Below are positions 42,401 through 55,603 of a stretch of 64,000 nucleotides of DNA, one piece after another (positions within the stretch are counted from its first letter, which is position 1; each line of letters opens with the position of its first letter). Where the stretch lies: positions 22,757,672 to 22,821,671 of the forward strand of contig NC_135134.1 in assembly GCF_051014445.1 (NCBI RefSeq), in the 5' to 3' direction. The notes below the pieces were generated by a model. The model was not told where the DNA came from, searched no databases, and was given only the letters and a program-made list of their open reading frames with translations. The translations under genes were made by a program, and so were the position numbers. This stretch comes from Colletes latitarsis (taxonomy: Eukaryota > Arthropoda > Insecta > Hymenoptera > Colletidae).

Positions 42401-43656
42401 AAATTCGAAAGTATGAGCCAGATGATTGCAAATACCAGACCTAACATAAACCTATACGGTGTTATCCTCTAAAGCATTGATCAAATTCTGGTTTGATTGA
42501 CGGTTTCAGTGTGGTACCACATTACTACGTGATTCAAGTCAGAAAAAGCCCAGGATCTGGCCAACAAGAATGAGAAAGATGCGAAAGTATGAGCCAGATG
42601 ATTACAAATACAAGACCTAACCCAGAGATAACCGGCGTTATCCCCTGAAATATTAATCGGAACCAGGTTTAATTGACTGTTTCGGTGTGGTACCACATTA
42701 CTACGTGATTCAAATCAGAAAAAGCCCAGGATCTGGCCAACGAGAATGAGAAAAATGCGAATGTATGAGGCAGATGATTGCAAATACCAGACCTAACCCA
42801 GGCATAACCAGCGTTATCCTCTAAAATATTAATCGCAACCGGGATTAATTGACTGTTTCAGTGTGGTACCACTGTACTACGTGATCGGAACCAGAAAAAG
42901 GACAGGATCTGGCCAATAAGTATGCGAAAAATGCGAAAGTATGAGCCAGATGATTGCAAATACCTGAACTAACCCAGACATAAACAGCGTTATCCTCTAA
43001 AATATTAATCGGAACAAGGTTTAATTGACTGTTTTTGTGTTGTACCACTTTACTACGTGATCCAAACCAGAAAAAGGACAGGATCTGGCAATTTAAGTAT
43101 GCGAAAAATGCGAAAGTATGAGCCTGATGGTTGCAAATACCAGAACTACCCCAGACATAACTCGCGTTATCCTATAAAATATTCATCGCAACCAGGTTTA
43201 ATTTGCGGTTTCAGTGTGGTACCACACTACTACGCGATCCAAATCAGAAAAGGCCCAGGATCTGGCCATTCAAGTATGCGAAACGTGTGAAAGTACGAGC
43301 CTGATGATTGCAAATACCAGAACTATCCCAGACATAACAGGCGTTATCCTATAAAATATTAATCGCAACTAGGTTTAAATGACTGTTTCGGCGTGGTACG
43401 ACATTACTACGTGATCCTAATCAGGAATAACCCAGGATCTGACCAACAAGTATGCGAAAAATGCGAAAGTATGAGCCAGATGATTGCAAATACCAGACCT
43501 AACACAAACCCATATGGTGTTATCCTCTAAAGCATTGATCAAATCCTGGTTTGATTGACGGTTTCAGTGTGTACCACATTACTACGTGATTCAAATCAGA
43601 AAAAGCCCAGGATCTGGCCAACAAGAATGAGAAAAATGCGAAAGCATGAGCCAGAT
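39429..43656 (+). repeat. 4228-bp higher-order unit, copy 2
   Basis: This is a head-to-tail copy of 35201-39428. I saw no differences in the stretches compared, including the private 'ggcaatttaag' form near 43087. The 2112-bp sub-repeat boundary recurs near 42113. After 43656 the sequence does not restart the 4228-bp unit but continues the 2112-bp register. Confidence 0.9.
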
Positions 43657-44373
43657 GATTACAAATACCAGACCTAACCCAGAGATAACCGGCGTTGTCC
43701 TCTAAAATATTAAACGGAACCAGGTTTAATTGACTGTTTCGGTGTGGAACCACATTTCTACGTTATTCAAATCAGAAAAAGCGCAGGATCTGGCCAACAA
43801 GTATACCGAAAATGCGAAAGTATGAGCCTGATGATTGCAAATACCAGAACTATCCCAGACATAACAGGCGTTATCCTATAAAATATTAATCGCAACTAGG
43901 TTTAAATGACTGTTTCAGCGTGGTACGACATTACTACGTGATCCAAACCAGGAATAACCCAGGATCTGATCAACAAGTATGCGAAAAATGCGAAAGTATG
44001 AGCCAGATGATTGCAAATACCAGACCTAACACAAACCCATACGGTGTTATCCTCTAAAGCATTGATCAAATCCTGGTTTGATTGACGGTTTCAGTGTGTA
44101 CCACATTACTACGTGATTCAAATCAGAAAAAGCCCAGGATCTGGCCAACAAGAATGAGAAAAATGCGAAAGCATGAGCCAGATGATTACAAATACCAGAC
44201 CTAACCCAGAGATAACCGGCGTTGTCCTCTAAAATATTAAACGGAACCAGGTTTAATTGACTGTTTCGGTGTGGAACCACATTTCTACGTGATCCAAACC
44301 TGAAAAAGCCCAGGATCTGGCCATTCAAGTATGCAATAATTGCGAAAGTATGAGGCAGATTATTGCAAATACC
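43657..44373 (+). repeat. Bridge from the 2112-bp register to the 44374 block
   Basis: About four monomers follow the 2112-bp register (matching 41545 onward) up to about 44240. They then switch at 'aatattaa|acggaacc' into a monomer matching 4.63-4.72 kb. A further mark, 'atgcaataattgcg', near 44332 is also found near 21.09 kb. This is a junction between two amplified blocks. Confidence 0.7.
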
Positions 44374-47300
44374 AGACGTAACCCAGACCTAACCGGTATT
44401 ATCCTCTAAAATATTAATCGCAACCAGGTTGAAATGGCTGTTTCGGTGGGATACCACATTACTACGTGATCCAAACCAGAAAAAACCCAGGATCTGGCCA
44501 ACGAGAATGAGAAAAATGCGAAAGTATGAGCCAGATTATTGCAAATACCAGACCTAACACAAACCTTACCGTCGTTATCCTCTAAATTATTTATCGCAAG
44601 CAGGTTTAATTGACTGTTTCAGTGTGGTACCACTTTACTACGTGATCCAAACCAGAAAAAGGACAGGATCTAGCCATTCAAGTATGCGAAAAATGCGAAA
44701 GTATGAGGAAGATGATTGCAAATACCAGACGTAACCCAGACCTAACCGGTGTTATCCTCTAAAATATTGATCGAACCCAGGTTGAATTGACTATTTCAGT
44801 GTGATACCAGTTTAATACGTGATCCTAACAAGAAAAAAACACAGGATCTGGCCAACAAGTATGCGAAGGATGCGAAAGTATGAGGCAGATGATTGCAAAT
44901 ACCAAAACTAACCCAGACATAACCAGCGTTATCCCCTAAAATATTAATCGCAACCAGGTTTAATTGACTGTTTCAGTGTGGTACCACTGTACTACGTGAT
45001 CGAAACCAGAAAAAGGACAGGATCTTGCCAACAAGTATGCGAAAAATGCGAAAGTTTGAGCCAGATGATTGCAAATACCAGACGTAACCCTGACATAACC
45101 GGTATTATCCTTTAAAATATTAATCGCAACCAGGTTGAAATGACTGTTTCGGTGTGGTACCACATTACTACGTGATCCAAACCAGAAAAAACCCAGGATC
45201 TGACCAACAAGTATGCGAAAAATGCGAAAGTATGAGCCAGATGATTGCAAATACCTGAACTAACCCAGACATAACCAGCGTTATCCTCTAAAATATTAAT
45301 CGGAACATGGTTTAATTGACTGTTTCAGTGTGGTACCACTGTACTACGTGATCGGAACCAGAAAAAGGACAGGATCTGGCCAATAAGTATGCGAAAAATG
45401 CGAAAGTATGAGCCAGATGATCGCAAATACCTGAACTAACCCAGACATAACCAGCGTTATCCTCTAAAATATTAATCGGAACAAGGTTTAATTGACTGTT
45501 TTTGTGTTGTACCACTTTACTACGTGATCCAAACCAGAAAAAGGACAGGATCTGGCTATTTAAGTATGCGAAAAATGCGAAAGTATGAGCCTGATGGTTG
45601 CAAATACCAGAACTACCCCAGACATAACTCGCGTTATCCTATAAAATATTCATCGCAACCAGGTTTAATTGGCGGTTTCAGTGTGGTACCACCCTACTAC
45701 GCGATCCAAATCAGAAAAGGCCCAGGATCTGGCCATTCAAGTATGCGAAACGTGTGAAAGTACGAGCCTGATGATTGCAAATACCAGAACTATCCCAGAC
45801 ATAAGAGGCGTTATCCTATAAAATATTAATCGCAACTAGGTTTAAATGACTGTTTCGGCGTGGTACGACATTACTACGTGATCCAAACCAGGAATAACCC
45901 AGGATCTGACCAACAAGTATGCGAAAAATGCGAAAGTATGAGCCAGATGATTGCAAATACCAGACCTAACACAAACCCATACGGTGTTATCCTCTAAAGC
46001 ATTGATCAAATCCTGGTTTGATTGACGGTTTCAGTGTGTACCACATTACTACGTGATTCAAATCAGAAAAAGCCCAGGATCTGGCCAACAAGAATGAGAA
46101 AAATGCGAAAGCATGAGCCAGATGATTACAAATACCAGACCTAACCCAGAGATAACCGGCGTTGTCCTCTAAAATATTAAACGGAACCAGGTTTAATTGA
46201 CTGTTTCGGTGTGGAACCACATTTCTACGTGATCCAAACCTGAAAAAGCCCAGGATCTGGCCAATCAAGTATGCAAAAATTGCGAAAGTATGAGGCAGAT
46301 TATTGCAAATACCAGACGTAACCCAGACCTAACCGGTATTATCCTCTAAAATATTAATCGCAACCAGGTTGAAATGACTGTTTCGGTGGGATACCACATT
46401 ACTACGTGATCCAAACCAGAAAAAAACCCAGGATCTGGCCAACAAGTATGCGAAGGATGCGAAAGTATGAGGCAGATGATTGCAAATACCAAAACTAACC
46501 CAGACATAACCAGCGTTATTGTCTAAAATATTAATCGGAACAAGGTTTAATTGACTGTTTCACTGTGGTACCACTTTACTACGTGATCCAATCCAAAAAA
46601 AGCCCGGAATATGGCCATTCAAGTATGCGAAATATGCGAAAGTATGAGGTAGATGACTGCAAATACCAGACGTAACCCAGACATAACCGGTGTTATCCTC
46701 TAAAGTCTTGATCAAATCCAGGTTTAATTGACTGTTTCGGTGTGGTACCACATTACTGCGCGATCCAAATCACAAAAGACCCGGGATCTGGGCATTCAAG
46801 TATGCGAAAAATGCGAAAGTATGAGCTAGATGATGGCAAATACCATACCTAACCCAGACATAACCGGCGTTATCCTCTAAAATATTAATCGCAACCAGGT
46901 TGAAATGACTGTTTCGGTGTGGTACCATATTACTACGTGATCCGAACCAGAAAAAACCCTGGATCTGACCAACAAGTATGCGAAAAATGCGAAAGTATGA
47001 GCCTGATGATTACAAATACCAGACCTAACCCAGGCACAACCAGCGTTATCCTCTAAAATATTAATCGCAACCAGGTTTAATTGACTGTTTCAGTGTGGTA
47101 CCACTGTACTACGTGATCGAAACCAGAAAAAGGACAGGATCTGGCCAATAAGTATGCGAAAAATGCGAAAGTATGAGGTAGATGACTGTAAATACCATAA
47201 CTAACCCAGACATAACCGGCGTTATCCTCTAAAATATTAATCCCAACCAGGTATAATTGACTGTTTCGGTGTGGGACCACGTTACTACGTGATCCTGACT

Positions 47301-49720
47301 AGAAAAAAACTCAGGATCTTGCCAACAAGTATGCGAAAAATGCGAAAGTATGAGCTAGATGATGGCAAATACCATACCTAACCCAGACATAACCGGCGTT
47401 ATCCTCTAAAGTATTAATCCCAACCAGGTATAATTGACTGTTTCGGTATGGGACCACATTACTACGTGATCCTGACTAGAAAAAAACTCAGGATCTTGCC
47501 AACAAGTATGCGAAAAATGCGAAAGTTTGAGCCAGTTGATTGCAAATACCAGACGTAACCCAGACCTAACCGGTATTATCCTCTAGAATATTAATCGCAA
47601 CCAGGTTGAAATGACTGTTTCGGTGGGATACCACATTACTACGTGATCCGAACCAGAAAAAACCCTGGATCTGACCAACAAGTATGCGAAAAATGCGAAA
47701 GTATGAGGCAGATGATTGCAAATACCAGACCCAACATAAACCTATACGGTGTTATCCTCTAAAGCATTGATCAAATTCTGGTTTGATTGACGGTTTCAGT
47801 GTGGTACCACATTACTACGTGATTCAAGTTAGAAAAAGCCCAGGATCTGGCCAACAAGAATGAGAAAGATGCGAAAGTATGAGCCAGATGATTACAAATA
47901 CCAGACCTAACCCAGAGATAACCGGCGTTATCCCCTGAAATATTAATCGGAACCTGGTTTAATTGACTGTTTCGGTGTGGTACCACATTACTACGTGATT
48001 CAAATCAGAAAAAGCCCAGGATCTGGCCAACGAGAATGAGAAAAATTCGAATGTATGAGGCAGATGATTGCAAATACCAGACCTAACCCAGACATAACCA
48101 GCGTTATCCTCTAAAATATTAATCGCAACCAGGTTTAATTGACTGTTTCAGTGTGGTACCACTGTACTACGTGATCGAAACCAGAAAAAGGACAGGATCT
48201 GGCCAATAAGTATGCGAAAAATGCGAAAGTATGAGGCAGATGATTGCAAATACCAGACCTAACCCAGACATAACCAGCGTTATCCTCTAAAATATTAATC
48301 GCAACCAGGTTTAATTGACTGTTTCAGTGTGGTACCACTGTACTACGTGATCGAAACCAGAAAAAGGACAGGATCTTGCCAACAAGTATGCGAAAAATGC
48401 GAAAGTTTGAGCCAGATGATTGCAAATACCAGACGTAACCCTGACCTAACCGGTATTATCCTTTAAAATATTAATCGCAACCAGGTTGAAATGACTGTTT
48501 CGGTGTGGTACCACATTACTACGTGATCCAAACCAGAAGAAACCCAGGATCTGACCAACAAGTATGCGAAAAATGCGAAAGTATGAGCCAGATGATTGCA
48601 AATACCTGAACTAACCCAGACATAACCAGCGTTATCCTCTAAAATATTAATCGGAACATGGTTTAATTGACTGTTTCAGTGTGGTACCACTGTACTACGT
48701 GATCGGAACCAGAAAAAGGACAGGATCTGGCCAATAAGTATGCGGAAAATGCGAAAGTATGAGCCAGATGATCGCAAATACCTGAACTAACCCAGACATA
48801 ACCAGCGTTATCCTCTAAAATATTAATCGGAACAAGGTTTAATTGACTGTTTTTGTGTTGTACCACTTTACTACGTGATCCAAACCAGAAAAAGGACAGG
48901 ATCTGGCTATTTAAGTATGCGAAAAATGCGAAAGTATGAGCCTGATGGTTGCAAATACCAGAACTACCCCAGACATAACTCGCGTTATCGTATAAAATAT
49001 TCATCGCAACCAGGTTTAATTGGCGGTTTCAGTGTGGTACCACCCTACTACGCGATCCAAATCAGAAAAGGCCCAGGATCTGGCCATTCAAGTATGCGAA
49101 ACGTGTGAAAGTACGAGCCTGATGATTGCAAATACCAGAACTATCCCAGACATAACAGGCGTTATCCTATAAAATATTAATCGCAACTAGGTTTAAATGA
49201 CTGTTTCGGCGTGGTACGACATTACTACGTGATCCAAACCAGGAATAACCCAGGATCTGACCAACAAGTATGCGAAAAATGCGAAAGTATGAGCCAGATG
49301 ATTGCAAATACCAGACCTAACACAAACCCATACGGTGTTATCCTCTAAAGCATTGATCAAATCCTGGTTTGATTGACGGTTTCAGTGTGTACCACATTAC
49401 TACGTGATTCAAATCAGAAAAAGCCCAGGATCTGGCCAACAAGAACGAGAAAAATGCGAAAGCATGAGCCAGATGATTACAAATACCAGACCTAACCCAG
49501 AGATAACCGGCGTTGTCCTCTAAAATATTAAACGGAACCAGGTTTAATTGACTGTTTCGGTGTGGAACCACATTTCTACGTGATCCAAACCTGAAAAAGC
49601 CCAGGATCTGGCCATTCAAGTATGCAAAAATTGCGAAAGTATGAGGCAGATTATTGCAAATACCAGACGTAACCCAGACCTAACCGGTATTATCCTCTAA
49701 AATATTAATCGCAACCAGGT
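44374..49720 (+). repeat. Copy of the window's first ~5.3 kb, with two offsetting indels
   Basis: This stretch is collinear with 1-~5350 at offset 44373, then 44372. Near 48131 three monomers (529 bp) are present that are missing at 3758, which shifts the offset to 44901. Near 49.61 kb the offset returns to about 44370 because three monomers around 4.72-5.24 kb are absent. So two changes of three monomers nearly cancel. It ends at 49720, where the B domain begins. Confidence 0.85.
48131..48660 (+). repeat. Three-monomer (529-bp) insertion relative to 3758
   Basis: The stretch from 'cgcaaccagg' at about 48122 to the next matching 'cgcaaccagg' near 48485 holds extra monomers. They resemble 6580-6980 and 590-770 ('gtaccactgtactacgtgat', 'ggatcttgccaac', 'atcctttaaaat'). 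They are absent from the paralogous place near 3758. The exact ends are uncertain because the flanks are themselves repeats. Confidence 0.55.
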
Positions 49721-52700
49721 TTAATAGACTGTTTCGGTGTGGTACCGCATTAGTACGTGACACAAACCAGAAAAAGGCCAGGATCTGTCCAACAAGTATG
49801 CGAAAAATGCGAAAGTACGAGCCAGATGAGTGCAAATACCAGAACTAACCCAGACATAACCAGCCATATCCTCTAAAATACTAATCGGAACCAGCATTCA
49901 TTGACTGTTTCAGTGTGGTACCACATTACTACGTGATCCAAGCCACAAAAAACCCAAGATCTGGACAGCAAGTATGCGAAAAATGCGAAAGTATGTGCTA
50001 GATGATGGCAAAGAGCAGACCTAACCCAGGCATAACCTGTGTTCTCTGCTAAAATATTAATCGGAACCAGCTTTTTTTGACTGTTTCAGTGTGGTACGAT
50101 ATTACTACATGATCCAAGGTAGAAAAAGCCCAGGGTCTGGCCAACGAGTATGCGAAAAATGAGAAAGTACGAGACATATGAGGGCAAATACCAGATCTAT
50201 CCCAGACATAACCGGCGTTATCCTCTAAAATATTAATCGCAACCAGGTGTAATTGACTGTTTCAGTGTGGTACCACATTACTACGTGATCCAAGCTACAA
50301 AAAACCCAAGATCTGGACAGCAAGTATGCGAAAAATGCGAAAGTACGAGACAGATGAAGGCAAATACCAGAACTAACCCAGACATAACCAGCGTTATCAT
50401 CTAAAATACTAATCGGAACCAGCTTTCATTGACTGTTTCAGTGTGGTACCACATTACTACGTGATCCAAACCAGAAAAAGCCCAGGATCTGGCCAACAAG
50501 TATGCGAAAAATGAGAAAGTACGATATATATGAGGGCAAATCCCAGACCTAACCGACACATAACCGTCGTTATCCTCTAAAATAGTAATCGCAACCAGGT
50601 TTAATTGACTGTTTCAGTGTGGTACCACATTACTACGTGATTCAAACCAGAAAAAGCCAAGGGTCTGGCCAACAAGTATGCGAAAAATGAGAAAGTACGA
50701 GCCAGATGAGGGCAAATCCAGGGCCTAAGCGAGACATAACCGGCGTTATCCTCTAAAATAATAATCGTAACCAGGTGTAATTGACTGTTTCAGTGTGGTC
50801 CCACATTACTACTTGGTCCAAGCCAGAAAACGACCAGGATCTGGCCAACAAGTATGCGAAAAATGCGATAATACGAGCCAGATGAGGGCTAATACCAGAC
50901 CTAACCCAGACATAACCGGCGTTATCCTCTAAAATATTAATCGGAGCCAGCTTTTATTGACTGTTTCAGTGTGGTACAACATTACTACGTGACCCAAGCT
51001 AGAGAAGGCCCAGGGTCTGGCCAACAAGTATGCGAAAAATACGAAAGTACGAGCCAGATGAGGGCAAATCCCAGACCTAACCCAGGCATAACCGGCGTTA
51101 TCCTCTAAAATGTTAATCGCAACCAGGATTAATTGAATGTTTCAGTGTGGTACCACATTACTACGTGGTCCAAGCCAGAAAAAGGCCAGGATCTGGCAAA
51201 CAAGTATGCGAAAAATGCGAAAGTACGAGCCAGATGAGGGCAAATCCCAGAACTTAGCCAGACATAACCGTCGTTATCCTCTATCATAGTAATCGCAACC
51301 AGGTTTAATTGACTGTTTCGGTGTGGTACCGCATTACTACGTGATCCAAACCAGAAAAAGGCCAGGATCTGGCCAACAAGTATGCGAAAAATGCGAAAGT
51401 ACGAGCCAGATGAGGGCAAATACCAGACCTAACCCAGACATAAGCGGCGTTATCCTCTAAAATATTAATCGCAACCAGGATTAATTGACTGTCTCAGTGT
51501 GGTACCACATTACTACGTGATCCAAGCCACAAAAAACCCAAGATCTGGACAGCAAGTATGCGAAAAATCCGAAAGTACGAGCCAGATGAGGGCAAATAGC
51601 AGAACTAACCCAGACATAACCAGCCTCATCCTCTAAAATACTAATCGGAACCAGCTTTCATTGACTGTTTCGGTGTGGTACCGCATTATTACGTGATCCA
51701 AACCAGAAAAAGGCCAGGATCTGGCCAACAAGTATGCGTAAAACGCGAAAGTACGAGCCAGATGAGGGCAAATACCAGAACTAACCCAGAAAACCAGCCT
51801 TATCCTCTAAAATACTAATCGGAACAAGGATTAATTGACTGTTTCAGTGTGGTACCGCATTACTACGTTATCCAAACCAGAAAAAGCCCAGGATCTGGCC
51901 AACAAGTATGCGAAAAATGAGAAAGTACGAGACATATGAGGGCAAATACCATACCTAACCCAGACATAACCGGCGTTATCCTCTAAAATAGTAATCGCAA
52001 CCAGGTTTAATTGACTGTTTCGGTGTGGTACCGCATTACTACGTGATCCAAACCAGAGAAAGGCCAGGATCTGGCCAACAAGTATGCGAAAAATGCGAAA
52101 GTACGAGACATGTGGAGGGCAAATCCCGGACCTAAGCGAGACATAACCGGCGTTATCCTCTAAAATATTAATCTAAACCAGGTGTAATTGACTGTTTCAG
52201 TGTGGTCCCACATTACTACTTGGTCCAAGCCAGAAAACGACCAGGATCTGGCCAACAAGTATGCGAAAAATGCGATAATACGAGCCAGATGAGGGCTAAT
52301 ACCAGACCTAACCCAGACATAACCGGCGTTATCCTCTAAAATATTAATCGGAACCAGCTTTTATTGACTGTTTCAGTGTGGAACCACATTACTACGTGAT
52401 CCAAACCACAAAAAGCCAAGGGTCTGGCCAACAAGTATGCGAAAAATTCGAAAGTACGAGCCAGATGAGGGCAAATCCCAGACCTAACCCAGGCATAACC
52501 GGCGTTATCCTCTAAAATGTTAATCGCAACCAGGTTTAATAGACTGTTTCGGTGCGGTACCGTATTACTACGTGACACAAACCAGAAAAAGGTCAGGATC
52601 TGTCCAACAAGTATCAGAAAAATGCGTAAAGTACGAGACAGATGAGGGCAAATCCCATACCTAACCGAGACAACCGGGGTTATCCTCTAAAATATTAAAC

Positions 52701-55603
52701 GGAACCAGCTTCCATTTGCTGTTTCAGTGTGGTACCACATTACTACGTGGTCCAAGCCAGAAAAAGGCCAGGATCTGGCCAACAAATATGCGAAAAATGC
52801 GAAAGTACGAGCCAGATGAGGGCAAATACCAGAACTAATCCAGACATAACCAGCCTTATCCACTAAAATACTAATCGGAACCAGCTTTCATTGACTGTTT
52901 CAGTGTGGTACCACATTACTACGTGATCTAAGCCACAAAAAACCCAAGATCTGGACAGCAAGTATGCGAAAAATACGAAAGTACGAGCCAGATGAGGGCA
53001 AATACCAGACCTAACCCAGGCATAACCGACGTTCTCCACTAAAATATTAATCGGCACCAGCTTTTATTGACTGTTTCAGTGTGGTACCACATTACTACGT
53101 GATCCAAACCAGAAAAAGCCAAGGGTCTGGCCAACAAGTATGCGAAAAATTCGAAACTACGAGCCAGATGAGGGCAAATCCCAGACCTAACCCAGGCATA
53201 ACCGGCGTTATCCTCTAAAATGTTAATCGCAACCAGGTTTAATAGACTGTTTCGGTGCGGTACCGTATTACTACGTGACACAAACCAGAAAAAGGTCAGG
53301 ATCTGTCCAACAAGTATCAGAAAAATGCGTAAAGTACGAGACAGATGAGGGCAAATACCAGACCTAACCCAGGCATAACCGACGTTCTCCACTAACATAT
53401 TAATCGGCACCAGCTTTTATTGACTGTTTCAGTGTGGTACCACATTACTACGTGATCCAAACCAGAAAAATCCCAGGGTCTGGACAGCAAGTATGCGAAA
53501 AATGCGAAAGTACGAGACAGATGAAGGCAAATACCAGAACTAACCCAGAAAACCAGCCTTATCCTCTAAAATACTAATCGGAACCAGGATTAATTGACTG
53601 TTTCAGTGTGGTACCACATTACTACGTGGTCCATGCCAGAAAAAGGCCAGGATCTGGCAAACAAGTATGCGAAAAATGCGAAAGTACCAGCCAGATGAGG
53701 GCAAATCCCAGAACTTAGCCAGACATAACCGTCGTTATCCTCTATCATAGTAATCGCAACCAGGTTTAATTGACTGTTTCGGTGTGGTACCGCATTACTA
53801 CGTGATCCAAACCAGAAAAAGGCCAGGATCTGGCCAACAAGTATGCGAAAAATGCGAAAGTACGAGACATGTGGAGGGCAAGTCCCGGACCTAAGCGAGA
53901 CATAACCGGCGTTATCCTCTAAAATACTAATCGTAACCTGGTGTAATTGACTGTTTCAGTGTGGTCCCACATTACTACTTGGTCCAAGCCAGAAAACGAC
54001 CAGGATCTGGCCAACAAGTATGCGAAAAATACGAAAGTACGAGCCAGATGAGGGCAAATACCAGACCTAACCCAGGCATAACCGACGTTCTCCACTAAAA
54101 TATTAATCGGCACCTGCTTTTATTGACTGTTTCAGTGTGGTACCACATTACTACGTGATCCAAACCAGAAAAATCCCAGGGTCTGGACAGCAAGTATGCG
54201 AAAAATGCGAAAGTACGAGACAGATGAAGGCAAATACCAGAACTAACCCAGAAAACCAGCCTTATCCTCTAAAATACTAATCGGAACCAGGATTAATTGA
54301 CTGTTTCAGTGTGGTACCACATTACTACGTGGTCCATGCCAGAAAAAGGCCAGGATCTGGCAAACAAGTATGCGAAAAATGCGAAAGTACCAGCCAGATG
54401 AGGGCAAATCCCAGAACTTACCCAGACATAACCGTCGTTATCCTCTAAAATAGTAATCGCAACCAGGTTTAATTGACTGTTTCGGTGTGGTACCGCATTA
54501 CTACGTGATCCAAACCAGAAAAAGGCCAGGATCTGGCCAACAAGTATGCGAAAAATACGAAAGTACGAGCCAGATGAGGGCAAATACCAGACCTAACCCA
54601 GGCATAACCGACGTTCTCCACTAAAATATTAATCGGCACCAGCTTTTATTGACTGTTTCAGTGTGGTACCACATTACTACGTGATCCAAACCAGAAAAAT
54701 CCCAGGGTCTGGACAGCAAGTATGCGAAAAATGCGAAAGTATGTGCTAGATGATGGCAAATAGCAGACCTAACCCAGGAATAACCGGTGTTCTCCACTAA
54801 AATATTAATCGGAACCAGCTTTTATTGACTGTTTCAGTGTGGTACGATATTACTACATGATCCAGGGTAGAAAAAGCCCAGGGTCTGGCCAACAAGTATG
54901 CAAAAAATGCGTAAGTACCAGCCAGATGAGGGCAAATCCCAGAACTTACCCAGACATAACCGGCGTTATCCTCTAAAATATTAATCGCAACCAGGTTTAA
55001 TTGACTGTTTCAGTGTGGTACCACATTACTACGTGGTCCAAGCCACAAAAAACCCAAGATCTGGACAGGAAGTATGCGAAAAATGCGAAAGTGTGTGCTA
55101 GATGACGGCAAATAGCAGACCTAACACAGGCATAACCTGTGTTCTCCACTAAAATATTAATCGGAACCAGCTTTTATTGACTGTTTCAGTGTGGTACGAT
55201 ATTACTACATGATCCAGGGTAGAAAAAGCCCAGGGTCTGGCCAACAAGTATGCAAAAAATGCGTAAGTAGCAGCCAGATGAGGGCAAATCCCAGAACTTA
55301 CCCAGACATAACCGGCGTTATCCTCTAAAATATTAATCGCAACCAGGTTTAATTGACTGTTTCAGTGTGGTACCACATTACTACGTGGTCCAAGCCAGAA
55401 AAAGGCCAGGAGCTGGCCAACAAGTATGCGAAAAATGCGAAAGTACGAGACATGTGGAGGGCAAATCCCAGACCTAACCCAGACATAAGCGGCGTTATCC
55501 TCTAAAATATTAATCGCAACCAGGATTAACTGACTGTCTCAGTGTGGTACCACATTACTACGTGATCCAAGCCACAAAAAACCCAAGATCTGGACAGCAA
55601 GTG
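49721..55603 (+). repeat. B-domain monomers with short segmental duplications
   Basis: About 33 B-type monomers lie here without a single long period. Short blocks recur. The segment near 52.33-52.62 kb recurs near 53.04-53.33 kb (about four monomers away). A block with 'cagaaaaccagccttatcc' and 'ggtccatgccag' recurs from 53.53 to 54.24 kb (offset 703 bp). The mark 'accgacgttctccac' appears near 53.03, 53.38, 54.08 and 54.61 kb. The first monomer after the boundary has 'gtttaatagactgtttcgg' and 'gtgacacaaacc', forms repeated near 52.54 and 53.24 kb. Confidence 0.78.

Larger units (their letters stand above)
1..49720 (+). repeat. Satellite superfamily A domain
   Basis: Monomers left of 49720 mostly end in 'gaaagtatgagccagatgat' or variants (gaggcagattattgc, gagctagatgatggc, gaggtagatgactgc). 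They pair this with 'cagacctaaccgg', 'atcgcaaccaggtt' and a 'cccaggatctggcc' core. Several monomer subtypes are interspersed in a fixed order within larger blocks, which is what defines the higher-order repeats listed separately. The domain is a patchwork of recent segmental duplications around an older-looking middle section at 14853-23370. The start lies outside the window. Confidence 0.85.
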
